Made by a program: the position numbers and the translations under genes. This document shows positions 23,701-36,930 of a DNA stretch of 64,000 nucleotides, piece after piece; position 1 is the stretch's first letter, and the number at the start of each line of letters is the position of its first letter. This stretch comes from Cryptomeria japonica (lineage: Eukaryota > Streptophyta > Pinopsida > Cupressales > Cupressaceae), in contig NC_081410.1 of assembly GCF_030272615.1 (NCBI RefSeq), positions 505,164,942 to 505,228,941 of the forward strand, in the 5' to 3' direction. The notes under the pieces are model-generated. The model did no database searches. It was not told where the DNA came from and saw only the letters and a list, made by a program, of their open reading frames with translations.

Positions 23701-26700
23701 GGAAATATCAAAATGATGCTATGTTGACTCATGTTAATCATACAAAGCACTATTGAGCTTGGAAATACCTATTTTAAAGCATGGCATACAAGAAAGGATT
23801 GACTAAGGACCAAGCACAATGGATTTCACTATTGACCAAACCTTGACAACTTCTTTGCCTATGTTTGAATCTACCTCCATGACTTCTTTTTAACCCAACT
23901 AAAAACAACCATAGATAAAAACACAGAACTAGTGCTTTCATTTAATATATAAAAACAACATTGTTTTAGAATCAAATAAAAAAATTAATGGTATCGATGA
24001 TCACTACTCATGTCTCTAATAGTGCAATCATTCTCAAAAATTGCATCCTTAATAGTCACTTAGGGACAAGAGCTTTACCAATAGTTGAGAGTCAAGTTGG
24101 AGATGTATTCTTCTCTCTTTCCCCAAGAAGACTAGTTCGTCTGACACATTTGGCTATGATAACATATTTTATTGCTATTTAGTGAATGCGTCAATTGGAC
24201 GTGGTTGTACTTCTATTTTTCAATTTCTTTCTTTTGTCAAGACAAACAATTTCGCTTCCTATGTGCTCTTGATAATTGTTATCTTTGAGTCATATACTTA
24301 AGTCCCATAGACCAATATTGAATTGCAAACATCAATATCATTTGAAAATTCAATTTTTTAAATTTAGTTTTTATATCGTTACATTGCCTCTTGCTTATGG
24401 CACTTTTGATGTTTTTATATAGAGTATTTATTCTCATTGTCTTGTGTCCATCCAAGTTGAAGTTTAGAAAAGTGTGTTTCTTATGTGAATCCTCTATAAG
24501 CCAAGCTGGTCTACTTCCCTTAACTCAAAAATTGTCGACCTTTTTTAACTTTGCAAGACAAAGCCTTTACTAGTTAAAATTAAAAACTTATTTTAAGCCT
24601 TGTCATTGCTTTGATTGAGTAGTTGATATTTGAACAAAAATCTCCTCATTTCAATGACAAATAATTGTTAAGGTTCCTGACAAAAAAATTATAAAACAAG
24701 ACTTGGAGAATTGTGAAACAATGATAGCAATATTTGACAAAAAATTTGATAGTAGAATCGATTTTATTGCAAAATTATATAGACACTAAATAATATACCT
24801 CCTTGACATGTTAATTTGCATATACTTATCTATCGGTGTAACCCTTGGACTCCCTTTTGGTGCAAGTGCTAGTTATAGTTTCTTAAAGAAATTGAAGGAA
24901 GATTGCATTTTCTCAATCTTTGTATCTGCAAGATCTTTCTTTCTAAATTGTAGCTTTGAATGTCATTTAGTTGTCTATTTCAAGAAATCGTGTGATTTTC
25001 AAATCATTTAATTATTTCCTATTGATGTAGATGTACTAGTTCTTGTTTTAGCCAATTTGTAAGCATTTGTTTGTTTTCCCTTAAAATCTTTTTTTGAAAT
25101 GAAATACTAGTCTCTATTTTAGTCAATAATATGTTGTGTCTATATGTTTATGTTTGTGTAATTTTATTTCCTTTATATCTGAAAATCTCATCGCGAGGCT
25201 TGACTGTTAACTGTCCAGCACATGCATCAAGGGCAAAAACATATTTATTCAGTAATTTACATTTATGCAAAAACCCCTCACTGAGATCTTGTAGCGTGCA
25301 TGCTTGTAAGTTCTATCTACAGTATTAGTTTAGGGTTAGTTTTAGTTTTAGTTTTAGTTAGGTCAAGGAGCTTTCTCCTTCAATTTGAAGAACAATAATA
25401 CCATATGTTCGACTTTGTGTTTTCTCACAAGAGACAAATTTAAATACTAACATTGTGCAGCAACTGAGGTGATGAGCAGCAACTTAAGTCCTCTTTTGCA
25501 TAGCTCAGAAGGTTGTGCAGCAATATTAAACTAGGAACTCTGAAAGTGAATAGCACACAAAATTTCCAATATATTTTTCTTGAGATGTTTATGGAATTTG
25601 GAAACCAAGCCAGAGAGAGCAACAGTCTGGAAGAATAACAGTTTGGATATAATGCTTGTGAACAGCCTCCTGGCTTGAGAAGAGCCATATGACATTAATT
25701 AAGACATATTTACCTGCTGTGAAACTTGACAGAGTAATCAGTTTGACACTGGTGCACATAAATTGTCTGCTACCTAGCTGGTAAATAAACCCAAGTAGTA
25801 TAAACAGGCTACACAGATGTTATTGAGACTTGGACACAGACAAAGCAGATCTTTTTTCTTTTCCTTAGAAGTGTGTAAAGTGTAAATATAGAAGTGCTTA
25901 CCAAAATGGAAAATCTGAGTCTTAAAAGTCCGGTGGTTCTTGGTTTAATATAGAACGGAATAATAGAGTAGATACATAACAATGACAAGAAAAATTTCGC
26001 CTCAAGCCTTTCAATAGTTTGAATAGTGCATTTGAATGACATTGAAGCAAGATAGAGGAAAGTGTGGTTTTGATATCCACTTGCCCTTTTTTCTGTCCAT
26101 TCCAACATTCCTGGAAAGTTCATAAATTCTTGGAGAATGCCAACTTTATCAGAAAAGAATTCTGATAATGATAATGAGCTCAAAAAATAAAGATGAATCC
26201 AATGGTACTTTCTAGATGCAATTTCATCATTTTGGGAGCTCTCCACACTTCTTGGAGAAGTTTGTTATTTTTGGAAATAACCAATTTTCATAAAGTTCGA
26301 CATCTTGAAAGTTCAAGAATGCTTTAGCGTGGTCAGAGTTTATATTTGGTCCATTTTAATATTTTCCATAATTTTGTATGGAGGATGTGGGGAAAATATT
26401 TAAATAGTTAAATGATAAGTTGTTGAAAAAGTAAAAATTAAAAAACAACTTATACTTAATTATTTAAAAGGAGTCTAAAGTCACTTTTTGGAGGGAAAGT
26501 AAGAGGACAAATGATAATATTTTATTATTCCAAAAAGTGCTTGTAAAGTGGGGTTTTTGAGGGGAGAAAACTCATTTTGCACGATTTATCAAACCCTTGA
26601 TTATTTGGGAGATTGAACTAGATCCAATATTTAGCCAATGTACAAAAACCCTTTTGGCCATCAATTTTGTGAACAAAAACCCATCGAGTTGATCAAGTGG

Positions 26701-29700
26701 ATTCTTATGGAGTTCATTGTTGTGCTGAATGTTTGTGCCATTTGATTCTGCTGTGTTTGGTTAAAATATTTATGGAAATTTTGAGCTAGATTGTCAAACC
26801 TTTACAAGTTCAAAAAGTTTGCAGATGATAAATTGTATTGGTCATTTTATATTAAATGCCTACACTCCTATTCTGGCCGCTACTTGAATAAGGACGTCAT
26901 AATGAAGAAATATTGCATTGAATATTATTTGTGAGAAGTTTGGAGTATATTTCTGCCAGCCGCAGCTTCTATAGAGCGGCATTGGAACTTATAGAATGGT
27001 TGGAAGATATTTAAGGGGAAGTGGAGTAAAAAAAATAAAGGAGTCACCTAGGTTGAGGGGTATTTTCAAGGTCCTTACTCCAGCTGTAGCCCTTGCTGCT
27101 AGCTTTAAGGAGTCTTGACATGCCAAAGATGGATTTAGAAGGGGAGAAGTGCATAAGGAGAAGGGTGTTGCCTCCCATTTGAGTTTTCAGCACCTACAGT
27201 ACTGGTAGCTCAGCTATGGGTAATCTTTGGTGCTTGATATGTGGGTTGCTACTATTTTGGAAAGGTTTTAAATTGTTGAGATTGTTGCAACACGGGTTTC
27301 GAAGGACAAAACTGCATTCTTCATAGTGTTGTTCAGATTTCCATAATAATAACTGAATACTTCTGCGGTTCCAGAATTCATGGTGGGGTTACACTCAGAA
27401 CATCATTTGCAGACTTAGCTTCACATTGAGGTCAGAAAGTAAGTTTTCAGAATTACATGTATTTCTGATTTTATATTTAGTAATATCAATATTTATTGTA
27501 AATTTATCAGCTGGTCTCTTGAAGTTGCCAACTATTTGACAAAATATCCCAACGAAGTTCAATGCATGACAAGTTGTTTGTGAAATTGCCCATAATAATT
27601 ATTTAATATTTATAGTGCATATATTCTTGATCTTTAATTCGGAAATATTGAATACTACAATGTTCCATCAACTGTTTGTTGGAATGTCTATGTGCTTGAG
27701 TTGAAGAATCTAGAAGTTTGTTATAAAAAATTTGGGTAGTGACGATACATTAGGCAAGAGCTGAGCCAAAAATCAGACTAGAAACATGGGTAGTGACAAT
27801 ACATTAGGCAAGTTGAGCAAAAAATCAGACCAGAAACATGAGAAACAAAGGTGCGGCATAATAGAATGGAATAAAGGATTTGTATTATTTCAACTGGAAT
27901 GCTTTTCAGGATGGATAATTTGTCAGACAAAAGCAATAAGAATTTTAAAACAGCATTATGGTTATCATATATACTTGACAACTATTACATTATTTATGAC
28001 AATCTTAGTGATGGATTCTGCTAATTACCACTGAATAGATACTTTGTACCTCACTAGGGATACATTCAACAATATTTTCACTAGGCACAGTAACATTATC
28101 CATACATATATTGGGCACGTGAGATTAAGTTGGAGGATCATATAAATACGTCCTAGAAATGGGTACTCTATAATTCAAGGAAGGTGTCTGGTCAAAGAGA
28201 TGAGTAACAAACACCTTTAAAGGCAGATAATGTGCATGCAGACAAACAAATAAAACAGCTGGATCATCACCACTCAATATTTGTCCAAGCAACAGACTTG
28301 TTTGATTGATGACGTTGAAAACTAATATGCTTGCAGAGGTGTAAGATTTTTTGTGACCTAAGCTCATAGATGTTAAATATTTTCAAGTGGATAGTCTTTC
28401 ACAGTTCAATTCTCAGGAGTACAATATACAGCCTATGTATGATGGCATGGTGTCTAGTGGCAATTTGATGGTCACTGATTATTGTTAATCTAATTTATTA
28501 TAGAGTGTAACCACTAGGAATTTTGACTTCCTTGGCTATTGGCGTCTATGGACGTCAATCTTTCTAAGAACTTATGAGGGAAATGAGAGATGTTGCATTC
28601 TTGAGGCATGGGACATTATGGGGCTTGGCCATACATTTTCATCCAATGTTGCATGTACATTTATAAAAAAAATTACAGATTCTTCCCAGCAATTTTCTTT
28701 GCTCCTCCAAAAGTACCATTTCTGGTCTTTGACTTGGGAAATTATACTAGAGAAGGTTAATTACCAAGTTGATTACATCAGTAGTCTCTCTTCCTCTGCA
28801 GGAATGTTTCCCATCTGATATTGTGGCCCTTGCAATGGATATACAGACATAAGCCAAAACTCTAAGAATATTGTTTCAAAACATGGTTACCTTCATGTTC
28901 TATGAAAAACATTTTTGTGGGAGTACAAAGATTTGAACTGGGAACAACGATTGGTAGTGGATGGTGGGCACCATTTTAAAATTTTAACAGACACAAATGG
29001 AGATGCTTAAAATGGGAAGGTTGCACAATGGCACTAAGCTTGCAGGAGATGATTATTAATTTGTATAGATCAGTCAAGTATTTTGGAGAAAATTGAAGCT
29101 GAACAATCAAAAGCCTTGTTTGTGGCTCAAAAATGTGATGAAGCTTTCTAGAAATAAGGTGCACTGTTGAAAAGTGGGCGCTTATTTTAGAGAGCAGCAG
29201 AGGACCCTGACCTTGGATATTTTTTATGTATAATAGTTGATCTTTACTGAACCCATTTCACACTTCTTGTTACCAAAGGAAAGTCTTTGGCATTATATTT
29301 TTAAGCTTGTGCTTGATGCCAAGGGAGAAGTTGTGTAAACTTATACTCTAGTTGTTTTTAATATCCATAGGTTTCTTTGTGAACCATACTGGCTGACTGC
29401 GTTGTTTGGTAGGTATCTGTCTCAGTATTAAAACAGAATTAGTTATGTTTAATAGTTATTAAACTCTGGCATGTGCTCAGGCTGTAGACATGTGGTCTGA
29501 CATCACTAAAGCTTGAAAGGTCTCACTAGGGTTTTTGTTTCTTGAAATTCATTAACCATTAGAAGTAATTCCAGGGCAATGTCTTGATCTCTTTCTGAAT
29601 GTTTAGTCACCTAACTTCTATTTCTAATTCTTGTTTGCATCTTGGGGCCTGCATTCTGGATATCTAAACTCTTGTCTAGATCTTATTATGAAATGCTTGC

Positions 29701-31807
29701 TCGTGTTCTATAATATTTCCTTTTCCATACGGTTGAAATTCTCTTTACATGGTTCCTACTGTTCGGGGAGGACCTTCAGATCCCATTGAATGAATTTTTT
29801 TAAGCAGATAGTTTCTCTCTACTTATTCATCATTTAAGATTCAATCCCAAATATCCTCTTCTACGATGCTATACACTTTTGATTTATGCCTTTTTTTATG
29901 CTTGACTTATTTCTGCTTTGACTCTTCCTTCTTTTGTCATTCATTTCATCGTATATGTGCAATCCAAGTTTCACGATCCCAACCTTTAATGATTAGACTG
30001 CTAATTATCAAATCATTAAACTGGTTTTTCAATCCAGGTAGGTGCAAGCCCATTATGAATGTACATTTAGGATTTTTTTCATTTAAATAGGCACTATTGC
30101 TTTACCAATTCTTTTGTTTTTCATTAATAATGTGAAATGTTCCTTTCACATTTATAGAAATTCGGACTTTCTATTTTTTTGGTCACATGGATACTTCATT
30201 GTTTTCAAGCATAATTGGCTGACATATTTACATAAGATCTGCAGTCCTTTGGTCAATTGTTGATGTGGTTGTATCCTTCCTACCTGTCTCTAATTGCATC
30301 TGGGATTCTGGTTATGTTTGCCAGAGAAAACTAAAATCAACAGGGAATACATATCAACTATTTTTGCTTGAGTGATTGTAAATTTTTTTGGTATTTAAGG
30401 CATTACTAGCATGTTCACCCACCAAAGAAGATCCTTTCAGAATATTTCCTCTCTTCATTGATTGCATTCAATTATCTGCTTTTTCAGATGGGTATTGCAG
30501 ATGCAATTTTGGACCTTGTGAGCAGTGGAACGACTTTGCGTGAGAACAATTTGAAGGAAATAAAGGGTGGAATTGTTGTAGAAAGTCAGGTGTGCCTATT
30601 TATTTTTCTCCATGATGTGGATCAGATAGCTATACTATTCATTGTTGAACTCAAATTATTGCCAATAAAGTTACAAAGAATAACTTGATATGAAGCTTCA
30701 TATTTTATGAAGATTTGTACCAATTTGTGCTTTTGAAAATGACTCTGATTTAGCAATTGGTTTGCATTCATTTTTTGTTTAAAACTTAAAAGATATACTT
30801 GCATTCTAACTAGGATAACGCTGCAGGCTGTATTTGTTGCAAGTAAGAAAGCCTTACTTCAGGGCAAAGATGTGCTAGAGACTACGCATGAAATGCTGGA
30901 AAGGTTGGAAGCACATTTGAGAGCAGACAGTCAATTTACGGTAATGACACTGTTGTACCCAAATTTATCCCTCATTGATTTTGAATGTCACAATGAAAAC
31001 GGAAAGCCTATCAGCATTAGTGAAATTTACGATGGAAATACCAATGGATACAGTCTTTGAGTATCCTGCGAACATCTCTTACTAGAGACTGGAGTCATAA
31101 TATCAGTGTTTTGTTGAAGGTTTAATTAAGCATGATATTGTCAAAGGATTTAAGAGAAATGATACAATATTTTGTCAAAATGCTCTAAAGAATTGAGATA
31201 AGGCTTTGGCTAATTTCAGTTGTAATCATTGTATATTAGGTCGTTGCGAACATGCGAGGGAAGTCTGCAGAAGAAGTGGCAGAACGTATACTCAGGAAAA
31301 CTGATTTTCCTGGTTTACAGGTGAAATCTTTAGTTTGTACAGATGATTGCACTGTTGAATTTCAATGAATCCTTTGATTAATTTATAGCCTGTTTGAAGT
31401 AAATTAAATTTAATGGATATATGCTGATTCAGGGACCAACTATAAGTCCTGTCTTCTGCAAGAGAGATGGAAAAGTTCAGCCTGATTATTATGCGATAGT
31501 TATATGTGTACCCAAAAAACGACTTTATGAATGTGTTTGCCAGCTGAGAGAGGTAAGATCTTATTTACTTTTTTTATTTATTGCATATTTGAGAGGAAAA
31601 AGTTTTTACAAATTGCATTTTGGATTCTCTTCTTTGCACGTGCTTTTTCCCTGTGAAAGTAATAGATTATTGTGTTTAGCTAATCAGTGCATTGTGATCA
31701 TTTTCTTACAGATAGGAGGAAGTGGGGTACTTGTTTCTCCGTTAACATACATCTTTGATGAAGAACCACCGAGATGGCGTAAGCTACTGAATCAATTAAA
31801 CATTTAA
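17751..31807 (+). CDS. HISN1: ATP phosphoribosyltransferase, 8 C-terminal exons (5' end missing)
   Basis: The enzyme condenses ATP with PRPP, the first step of histidine synthesis, in plastids of plants. Exons are 17751-17816, 17926-18033, 18214-18297, 30488-30589, 30827-30940, 31240-31320, 31433-31552 and 31712-31807 (TAA at 31805). Lengths of 66, 108, 84, 102, 114, 81, 120 and 96 bp are all multiples of three, all introns are phase 0, and every intron runs GT to AG. They join into 256 codons without a stop. The HisG signature is visible as DGALEAAPA joined to [20 protein letters not shown], and the C-terminal HisG_C-type regulatory domain ends in [14 protein letters not shown]. Plant enzymes are about 400 residues, so roughly 150 N-terminal residues including the transit peptide are absent from the window. 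AATAAA words occur at 32502 and 32708. Gene name is from recall of plant sequences, not a search. Confidence 0.93.
19176..19747. repeat. Direct repeat TTAATTTGAGATCAAATCG flanking about 530 bp
   Basis: The 19-base word is identical at 19176-19194 and 19729-19747. Both copies are followed further on by a related GTAGCCG word, so this may be a longer diverged duplication rather than a simple target-site duplication. The DNA between contains GTATCC and GGATAC words also seen elsewhere in the window. Confidence 0.6.
19838..20520 (+). pseudogene. L-gulonolactone oxidase-like pseudogene fragment
   Basis: The plus strand encodes, in shifting frames, segments resembling the C-terminal part of plant L-gulono-1,4-lactone oxidase, an FAD enzyme linked to ascorbate synthesis. 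The order is LVKTRVEHN and [11 protein letters not shown], then a [16 protein letters not shown] segment, then [16 protein letters not shown] in another frame, then [10 protein letters not shown] followed by [13 protein letters not shown] and LGKFLEVKK. Stops and frameshifts occur between them, for example the TAG at 20138. No introns are needed to read across about 600 bp, so a processed origin is possible. It lies in the large HISN1 intron. The match is from recall and moderately sure. Confidence 0.65.
20594..20908 (+). pseudogene. PAN-domain fragment of a lectin receptor-like kinase
   Basis: An open stretch encodes [15 protein letters not shown], then [13 protein letters not shown], then TTFVKVSK. 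This Cys spacing and the order C..C.EDC.C, CWKK..PL.DG, FVKV are typical of the PAN/apple domain in plant G-type (GNA) lectin S-receptor-like kinases. Neither the lectin domain before it nor the kinase domain after it was found, so this is a gene fragment. It begins only about 70 bp after the oxidase-like relic on the same strand. Confidence 0.55.
27733..27839. repeat. Tandem duplication, about 53 bp
   Basis: GGGTAGTGACGATACATTAG and its following bases (copy from 27733) recur from 27787 with a few substitutions and a small deletion. It lies in the large HISN1 intron and looks like a replication slip. Confidence 0.8.
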
Positions 31808-34800
31808 CTTTTGTCATGCATCCGCTGGTTTTCTTCAGCACCAGTTTAATAGTGGGATATGAAGGAAAATACTCAGTCTTTGCCATTTGCTTTGCGATTT
31901 TGAATTTTCTCCTGTTGTATAGATTTTGACAATGTAAGCTACCTGAGACAAAAAAGCTCAACAATCTATAAATGTACCGTTCTATACTGGGCTCATTATT
32001 TTGAGAGGTCCAAGTTCCAGTGTCTCCTCGTTGATGGTAGAAATTAGAGCTAATGAACTGAAGTTCTCCTCTGCAGAACTCTGTACTCGTCATTAATTAG
32101 CTTTATGCAGACAGAGTGCTTTTTGTGTTGTTCCTAATATGAGTCTAGCGTGCTTCCTCTTAATCAATCAAGATTTTCAGGAATATTTTGCCCAGTCTGC
32201 CAACAGTGGCAGAATTTAGAAGCTTCATTCTGTCCTCATCATATTCGGTTCCAATCAGTACCTATTTCTTGTTTCTATCATGATTAATGACTTATTGTAT
32301 CATTAAAATATGCAACAAAAGGAAATTTGGTACATTTGATGATTAGACTCCTGAAAAATGTAACATATTAGATTTTAAAGATTTATCGGTTGAGGGATTC
32401 AATAGATTATTAAATTGTAACCTTGTGTTATTTTGACATGTGTTTCGTTTCAAAAGCCCTTTGTTTTAGATGAATTTTTGAGATTGTCTGCAAATCATAA
32501 AAATAAAATGCTTCTAATGACATTGGCAAACTAAATAGTCACAATGTAAACATTTGCAGAAGTTGTAACGATAAATGTGTTTAGATGAGCTTTCAACTTG
32601 TTTTTTTTTTTTGTATATGTAATATTTCATATGGTAGGAAATTCTTGATGAGCTATTCTCTCCGGCGTGTTTCTCTATTTACTCTTCTGGCTATTATAGT
32701 TCACCCAAATAAAAGCACATTTAAAGGAAAACCATTCTCGGGATGTTTCTTTTGGGCATTCTATACCAATAAAATTATATTATGTCACTAAGTTAATAAG
32801 CTAACAAAGCTTTTGGTATATATAATTTTTCAAGCATGATTGCTATTTCTTAATCCTTTATTCCTTTTGAAATTCACCTCATGACTTCCATGACCTTTAT
32901 TTTTTGTTTTGAATCGGATTCATATGATTGGTTGATCCAGTTAAGTGCCAGTTAACCATGAATTGTGTGCAATCTTTTCTATTTGAATGGTGTGAGCTTT
33001 GGTTTGAATGGTAATTAAGTTCCACTCAACTGTGTTAGCTCTAATCTAGGTACCCAAAAGGAAGGCCTAGTTAGGAGTTTTCTTTTGATTCATATGTATT
33101 AACATATTGCTATGCAAAGAGGATCCAGATTCCGATTAGTTCAAGCTGACAACTCCAATTTACTATTAGTGATGTTACGAAACAGATTTAAAATTAAATA
33201 CTTTGGCCAGGAATCTAGTATTGCTGCATAAATAACCTTGCAAATAAACTACATACTATAAAACTAGCAAGATTCACGTGATATTAAAGGAGCCAAGAAT
33301 CTCTGATTGTTCCTTCATTTGCAGGTTAGATTGACCATCTCTTCTACCTATGAATGAGACTGTTAATTAAGATGTTAAACGTGATTTCTGCATTCTTGAA
33401 ACTCATGACATTTTGCACTGCTTGAAGCCATTACCTGTAAAGGTCTACATGGATTTGGCATAATAAATCTTTTCATTGTTTTCAATCTCCTTGCAATGGC
33501 AAGAAAGCTTATCAACTTTGGTAAATGAGTTTCATCACAATCTTGGCCCCACTACTAAACAGTTGAGAAAAAGGTTGTTATCCAAGACATCTATTGCTGG
33601 GTAGGAAGCATGAGACGAAAACAATTTCTGTGACCAAAGATGACATTTGCATGTGTCAACCCACCTATCTCTATGGAAACTATCTCAATCACGCCTACAA
33701 ATAGAACACACATTTCATTTTGAAGTCATAAATCTCCTACTCATGGTCTTAATTAATAGCTCCCCAATCTGTTATTCTGGTTTTCTAAAACAAATAGACA
33801 AATAACTGTCTTCAAGGTGACAACATATCGATCTCTGATGTCACCATTAGCCAGAATAAGCATCAGGTGTGGAAATGATATATAATACGATTTGTTGTTA
33901 TGACATCAGATTTGTTATAATATGGGAGAAGTGACTATTCATGACAAGGTTGGCACTGAAAAAGAGCAATTCAGACACTTAATGGTTAGGTAGATACTAT
34001 TGCGCTTGGTGATTATTATTTGAAATCATGTGTACCAGATGGTAGTATGTTGTTATTTACTTTGTACTCTCTTAGAAGTCGTGCAATTAATTCTAGCATT
34101 CCAGTTTTTAAGCTTTCATAGATCCTTTCTAGGCGTTTCGATGTTAAAGTAAAAGTTAGAATATGATGGCCAATTAGGTTTCAGATAGGCATTAATAAAG
34201 CCATTTTGACTCTTGGTTACTTTACGTTTTATTTCGCTAGTTTGTTTCTTGGTCTATCCCACACCCATAAAGTAAGATTGACTCGCTAGTTTGTAGTTGT
34301 ATGTGAGAAGGCTTTCGTTTCTTTTTTTTCCGTGCAATATGGAGAACTATCTCTAGCTATGTTGGTTTACTTCATGTGCTCGATTTTTGTGATTTAGTAT
34401 TATGAAAGCGTGAAGACCTAAGGATTGTTGTCGATAGAGATCGATTGCTAGCATAGCACATCAAATTACCAAAAGAGTTTTGGATCAATCTGTGCTAGGG
34501 ATCAACTTGATCTTGGATCAATTGCTAAATCCAACTAAGGAAAGATTTGGGTGTAAGTGTATGGATCAGTCGCATGTGGGATACTTAGGACTATACAATG
34601 TAATCTATATGAATGTATTATGTTGGAAATTAAGCCTGTATGACTTGTTTGGACCATCAATAAGTGAAAATTATTTACTGGCTTGCAATACGGATGAAAT
34701 GTTAGTTTGAAGCTATTCCTACTTTTATTGTTGACCAAATTTGATCTAGAAGATTCAACTTGTTTTGGTGGTTTTTATTAGATCCAAGGCAAAGTTATCA

Positions 34801-35216
34801 AAATCTCTATGTTTTGGTGTTTTTTTTTTTTGACAAATCTATCTAAAATTAACACATTTTTAGTGATTTTTAGTGATACATAGCTGTTACGGGTGTTTAG
34901 AGCTAGTATATAAGTGCTCTTACTTTGGGATTGCAAATTGAGATAGGAAAGAACAATTATTCTTCAACAATTTTACTTTGTTTCAATTTTATTTTCTTTA
35001 TTTATTTTGCATTTTTCACTTATATGAATGGTCTCTTTACCCAACATCATGCTATAAGGCAACCACCAATTATTTGATAAGAACTACAGTACATGAATCA
35101 ATGCATGTTGACCATTTCCAAATATAGGAGCTTGATTGATATTGTCATAAGATACTAGTCTAATGATTGCAAGTAGAGACTAGAATAAGTATGATAAATG
35201 AAATAAAGAAGCATTA
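31808..35216. other. HISN1 3' flank, nothing recognised
   Basis: The first several hundred bases are the likely 3' untranslated region, with AATAAA words at 32502-32507 and 32708-32713. The remainder is AT-rich, with short ORFs that show no recognisable motif or codon bias. Confidence 0.4.
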
Positions 35217-36930
35217 ATGTTGATTAAGTTGTCTATGATAGATGAAATGATTCCAAAAGTCCAAACAAGGAAGACCAAAACAAAAAATTGGAAGCATCTA
35301 CAAGAGCATTTACTCAAAATTAAAGACATTAGAGAACAAATATTACAAACTAGTCAGGAAAGGGAAGGGGACATTGATGGTAATCACATTAAAAATATTA
35401 CCATGCTTATGAAAATGAATGTGTAGATTTCCTTTGAAGGGAGCACAATATTTTTTCTCAATATGTATTATGTGCTTGGAATGTAGCTTAATTTACTTTC
35501 CATTAATCATGTTATGAGGTACTGCCCCCATCTAAATGTAATTTTTGGCAAATGCAAATGTTAAATAGTGCCCCCATCTAAATGTAATTTTTGGCAAATG
35601 CAAATGTTAAATAGTTGACAAGAGGACTACTAAACTTAGTGTGGAAGATTATGGACTTTTTAGAATGGTTGATATTGAACATGTTAGGGAGCATTCATTA
35701 GCCAAAAAGGGTCTAGTTGTTACATTACCATTTTTTTAGGTTTGATAATGGTAGATAATTGTGTTCAAATGAATTCAACAATTTATATGCTAAACATGAT
35801 GCAAAAAGACAACTTGTTACAATACATTTTACATCAAAATGGAGTGGTTGAGAGGTGGAACCGCATTATCACATAGATGGCCCAGTGTATGATGGAATAC
35901 ACAAGTGTTCTCAAAAGGTTTTGGTTTGAGAGAGTGTTTACAATAGTATATCTATTGAATAAATATCCAAAGAAGGTAATAAAACAAAAGACCCCATAGG
36001 AAGCATTGTTTGGGAGAAAGCCCAAACTTAGTCATCTTAAAGTATATGGTTCCATTGCCTCTGTTAGGATTGTAGAAGAGAAAAGAACCAAATTATATCT
36101 AAAGAGTCAAAAATTGATGATCATAGGGTACAATGATAGTCATAAAATTTACTTGTTGGTTGATATTGGCACCAATCGGTTAAGCTTTAGTAGAGATGTA
36201 GTTGATGAAGAAGCTAGGTCTTGCCAAATTTCTCTAATGATCAAACTTATCGAAGAACAACACATTGTGACTAAGGATTTAGTTGTCAATCTTAAGGAAA
36301 CTTTACTTGAAAAGGAAAAGGATTCCAAGCATGAATCTCCCAAGAAAGTAATATCTCTAGATTGATGCAGACAGCTTGAATCAACATTCGAATGGCATAG
36401 GTACATGTAGCCCAGGTTATGGTGGCAACACTAATTTGGATGAGGAAGATTCCAAGAAGAGGTCAAAGTGGTGGCACAACACCATTGAAGATGTTAAAGT
36501 GATTGAATTGATGATGGGATGGTTATCAATAGGCAAGAGCAAGAAGAACATGGTCAACTTTGATGGGCATCGTTTAGGGAGTTTATGAGCCATAGGTGTT
36601 TAAGGGAGTAAAACGGAAAACTAAATGGGAGAAGGTTGTGGCAACCTAACATAAGATTGTAATTGAAAACCAAATTGGGATCTCATAGATTCAAATTGAG
36701 TAGTCACATGGACTAGTAAGATGTGGCATGGAGTAGCTCTTTCCTAACTTGAAGTGGAAGATTGAGTAGTGAAAGAAGTGTGTGTGAGTTAGTTTGGCTT
36801 AGAAAGATTATTTTAGACATGAAGAGAGATCAAATAGAACCAATACCTTTGTTATATGACAATCAAGGGATGCTCAAACCAACCATGAATCTAATCTTCA
36901 ATCAGTGTTGATGAGGGTTAGAAGGGTCTT
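35217..36930 (+). pseudogene. Decayed Ty1/copia retrotransposon relic
   Basis: Pieces appear in copia order in broken frames. A Lys-rich gag-like piece lies at 35217-35426, and a piece resembling the segment after the protease (NMYYVLGM) ends at a TAG near 35485. The end of the integrase core follows near 35840-36000 (NGVVERWNR, MAQCMMEYTS, LFGRKPKLSHLKVYGS), with the integrase C-terminal region and LIIGYND-like text to about 36200. A fragment of the RNase H (IEPIPLLYDNQG) is near 36835-36870. RT is missing, so a large internal deletion has occurred. Several stops and frameshifts are present. LTRs were not identified. Confidence 0.75.
35524..35615. repeat. Exact 46-bp tandem duplication
   Basis: GCCCCCATCTAAATGTAATT and the following 26 bases occur at 35524-35569 and again, identically, at 35570-35615 within the copia relic. 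An identical pair in otherwise decayed sequence means it arose late. Confidence 0.9.

Larger units (their letters stand above)
18298..30487 (+). other. Giant 12,190-bp intron of the HISN1 gene
   Basis: The intron begins GTAATA directly after codon GCG and ends TTTTTTCAG before ATG GGT. It separates EAAPA from MGIAD inside the enzyme's PRPP-binding signature, and removing it restores a continuous reading frame. It holds two decayed gene fragments at 19838-20520 and 20594-20908, a direct repeat at 19176/19729, and a short tandem duplication at 27733-27839. The rest (20909-27700 and 27840-30487) is AT-rich and I recognise nothing in it. Confidence 0.9.

Noticed and set aside
25809-26246. 145-codon minus-strand ORF in the large intron
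   Set aside because: No motif, no splice or codon signal, and a composition expected of AT-rich non-coding DNA.
31421-31807. 128-codon continuous ORF at the end of HISN1
   Set aside because: It reads through an intron with clear GT-AG borders (31553-31711); exons on both sides match the enzyme only when it is removed.
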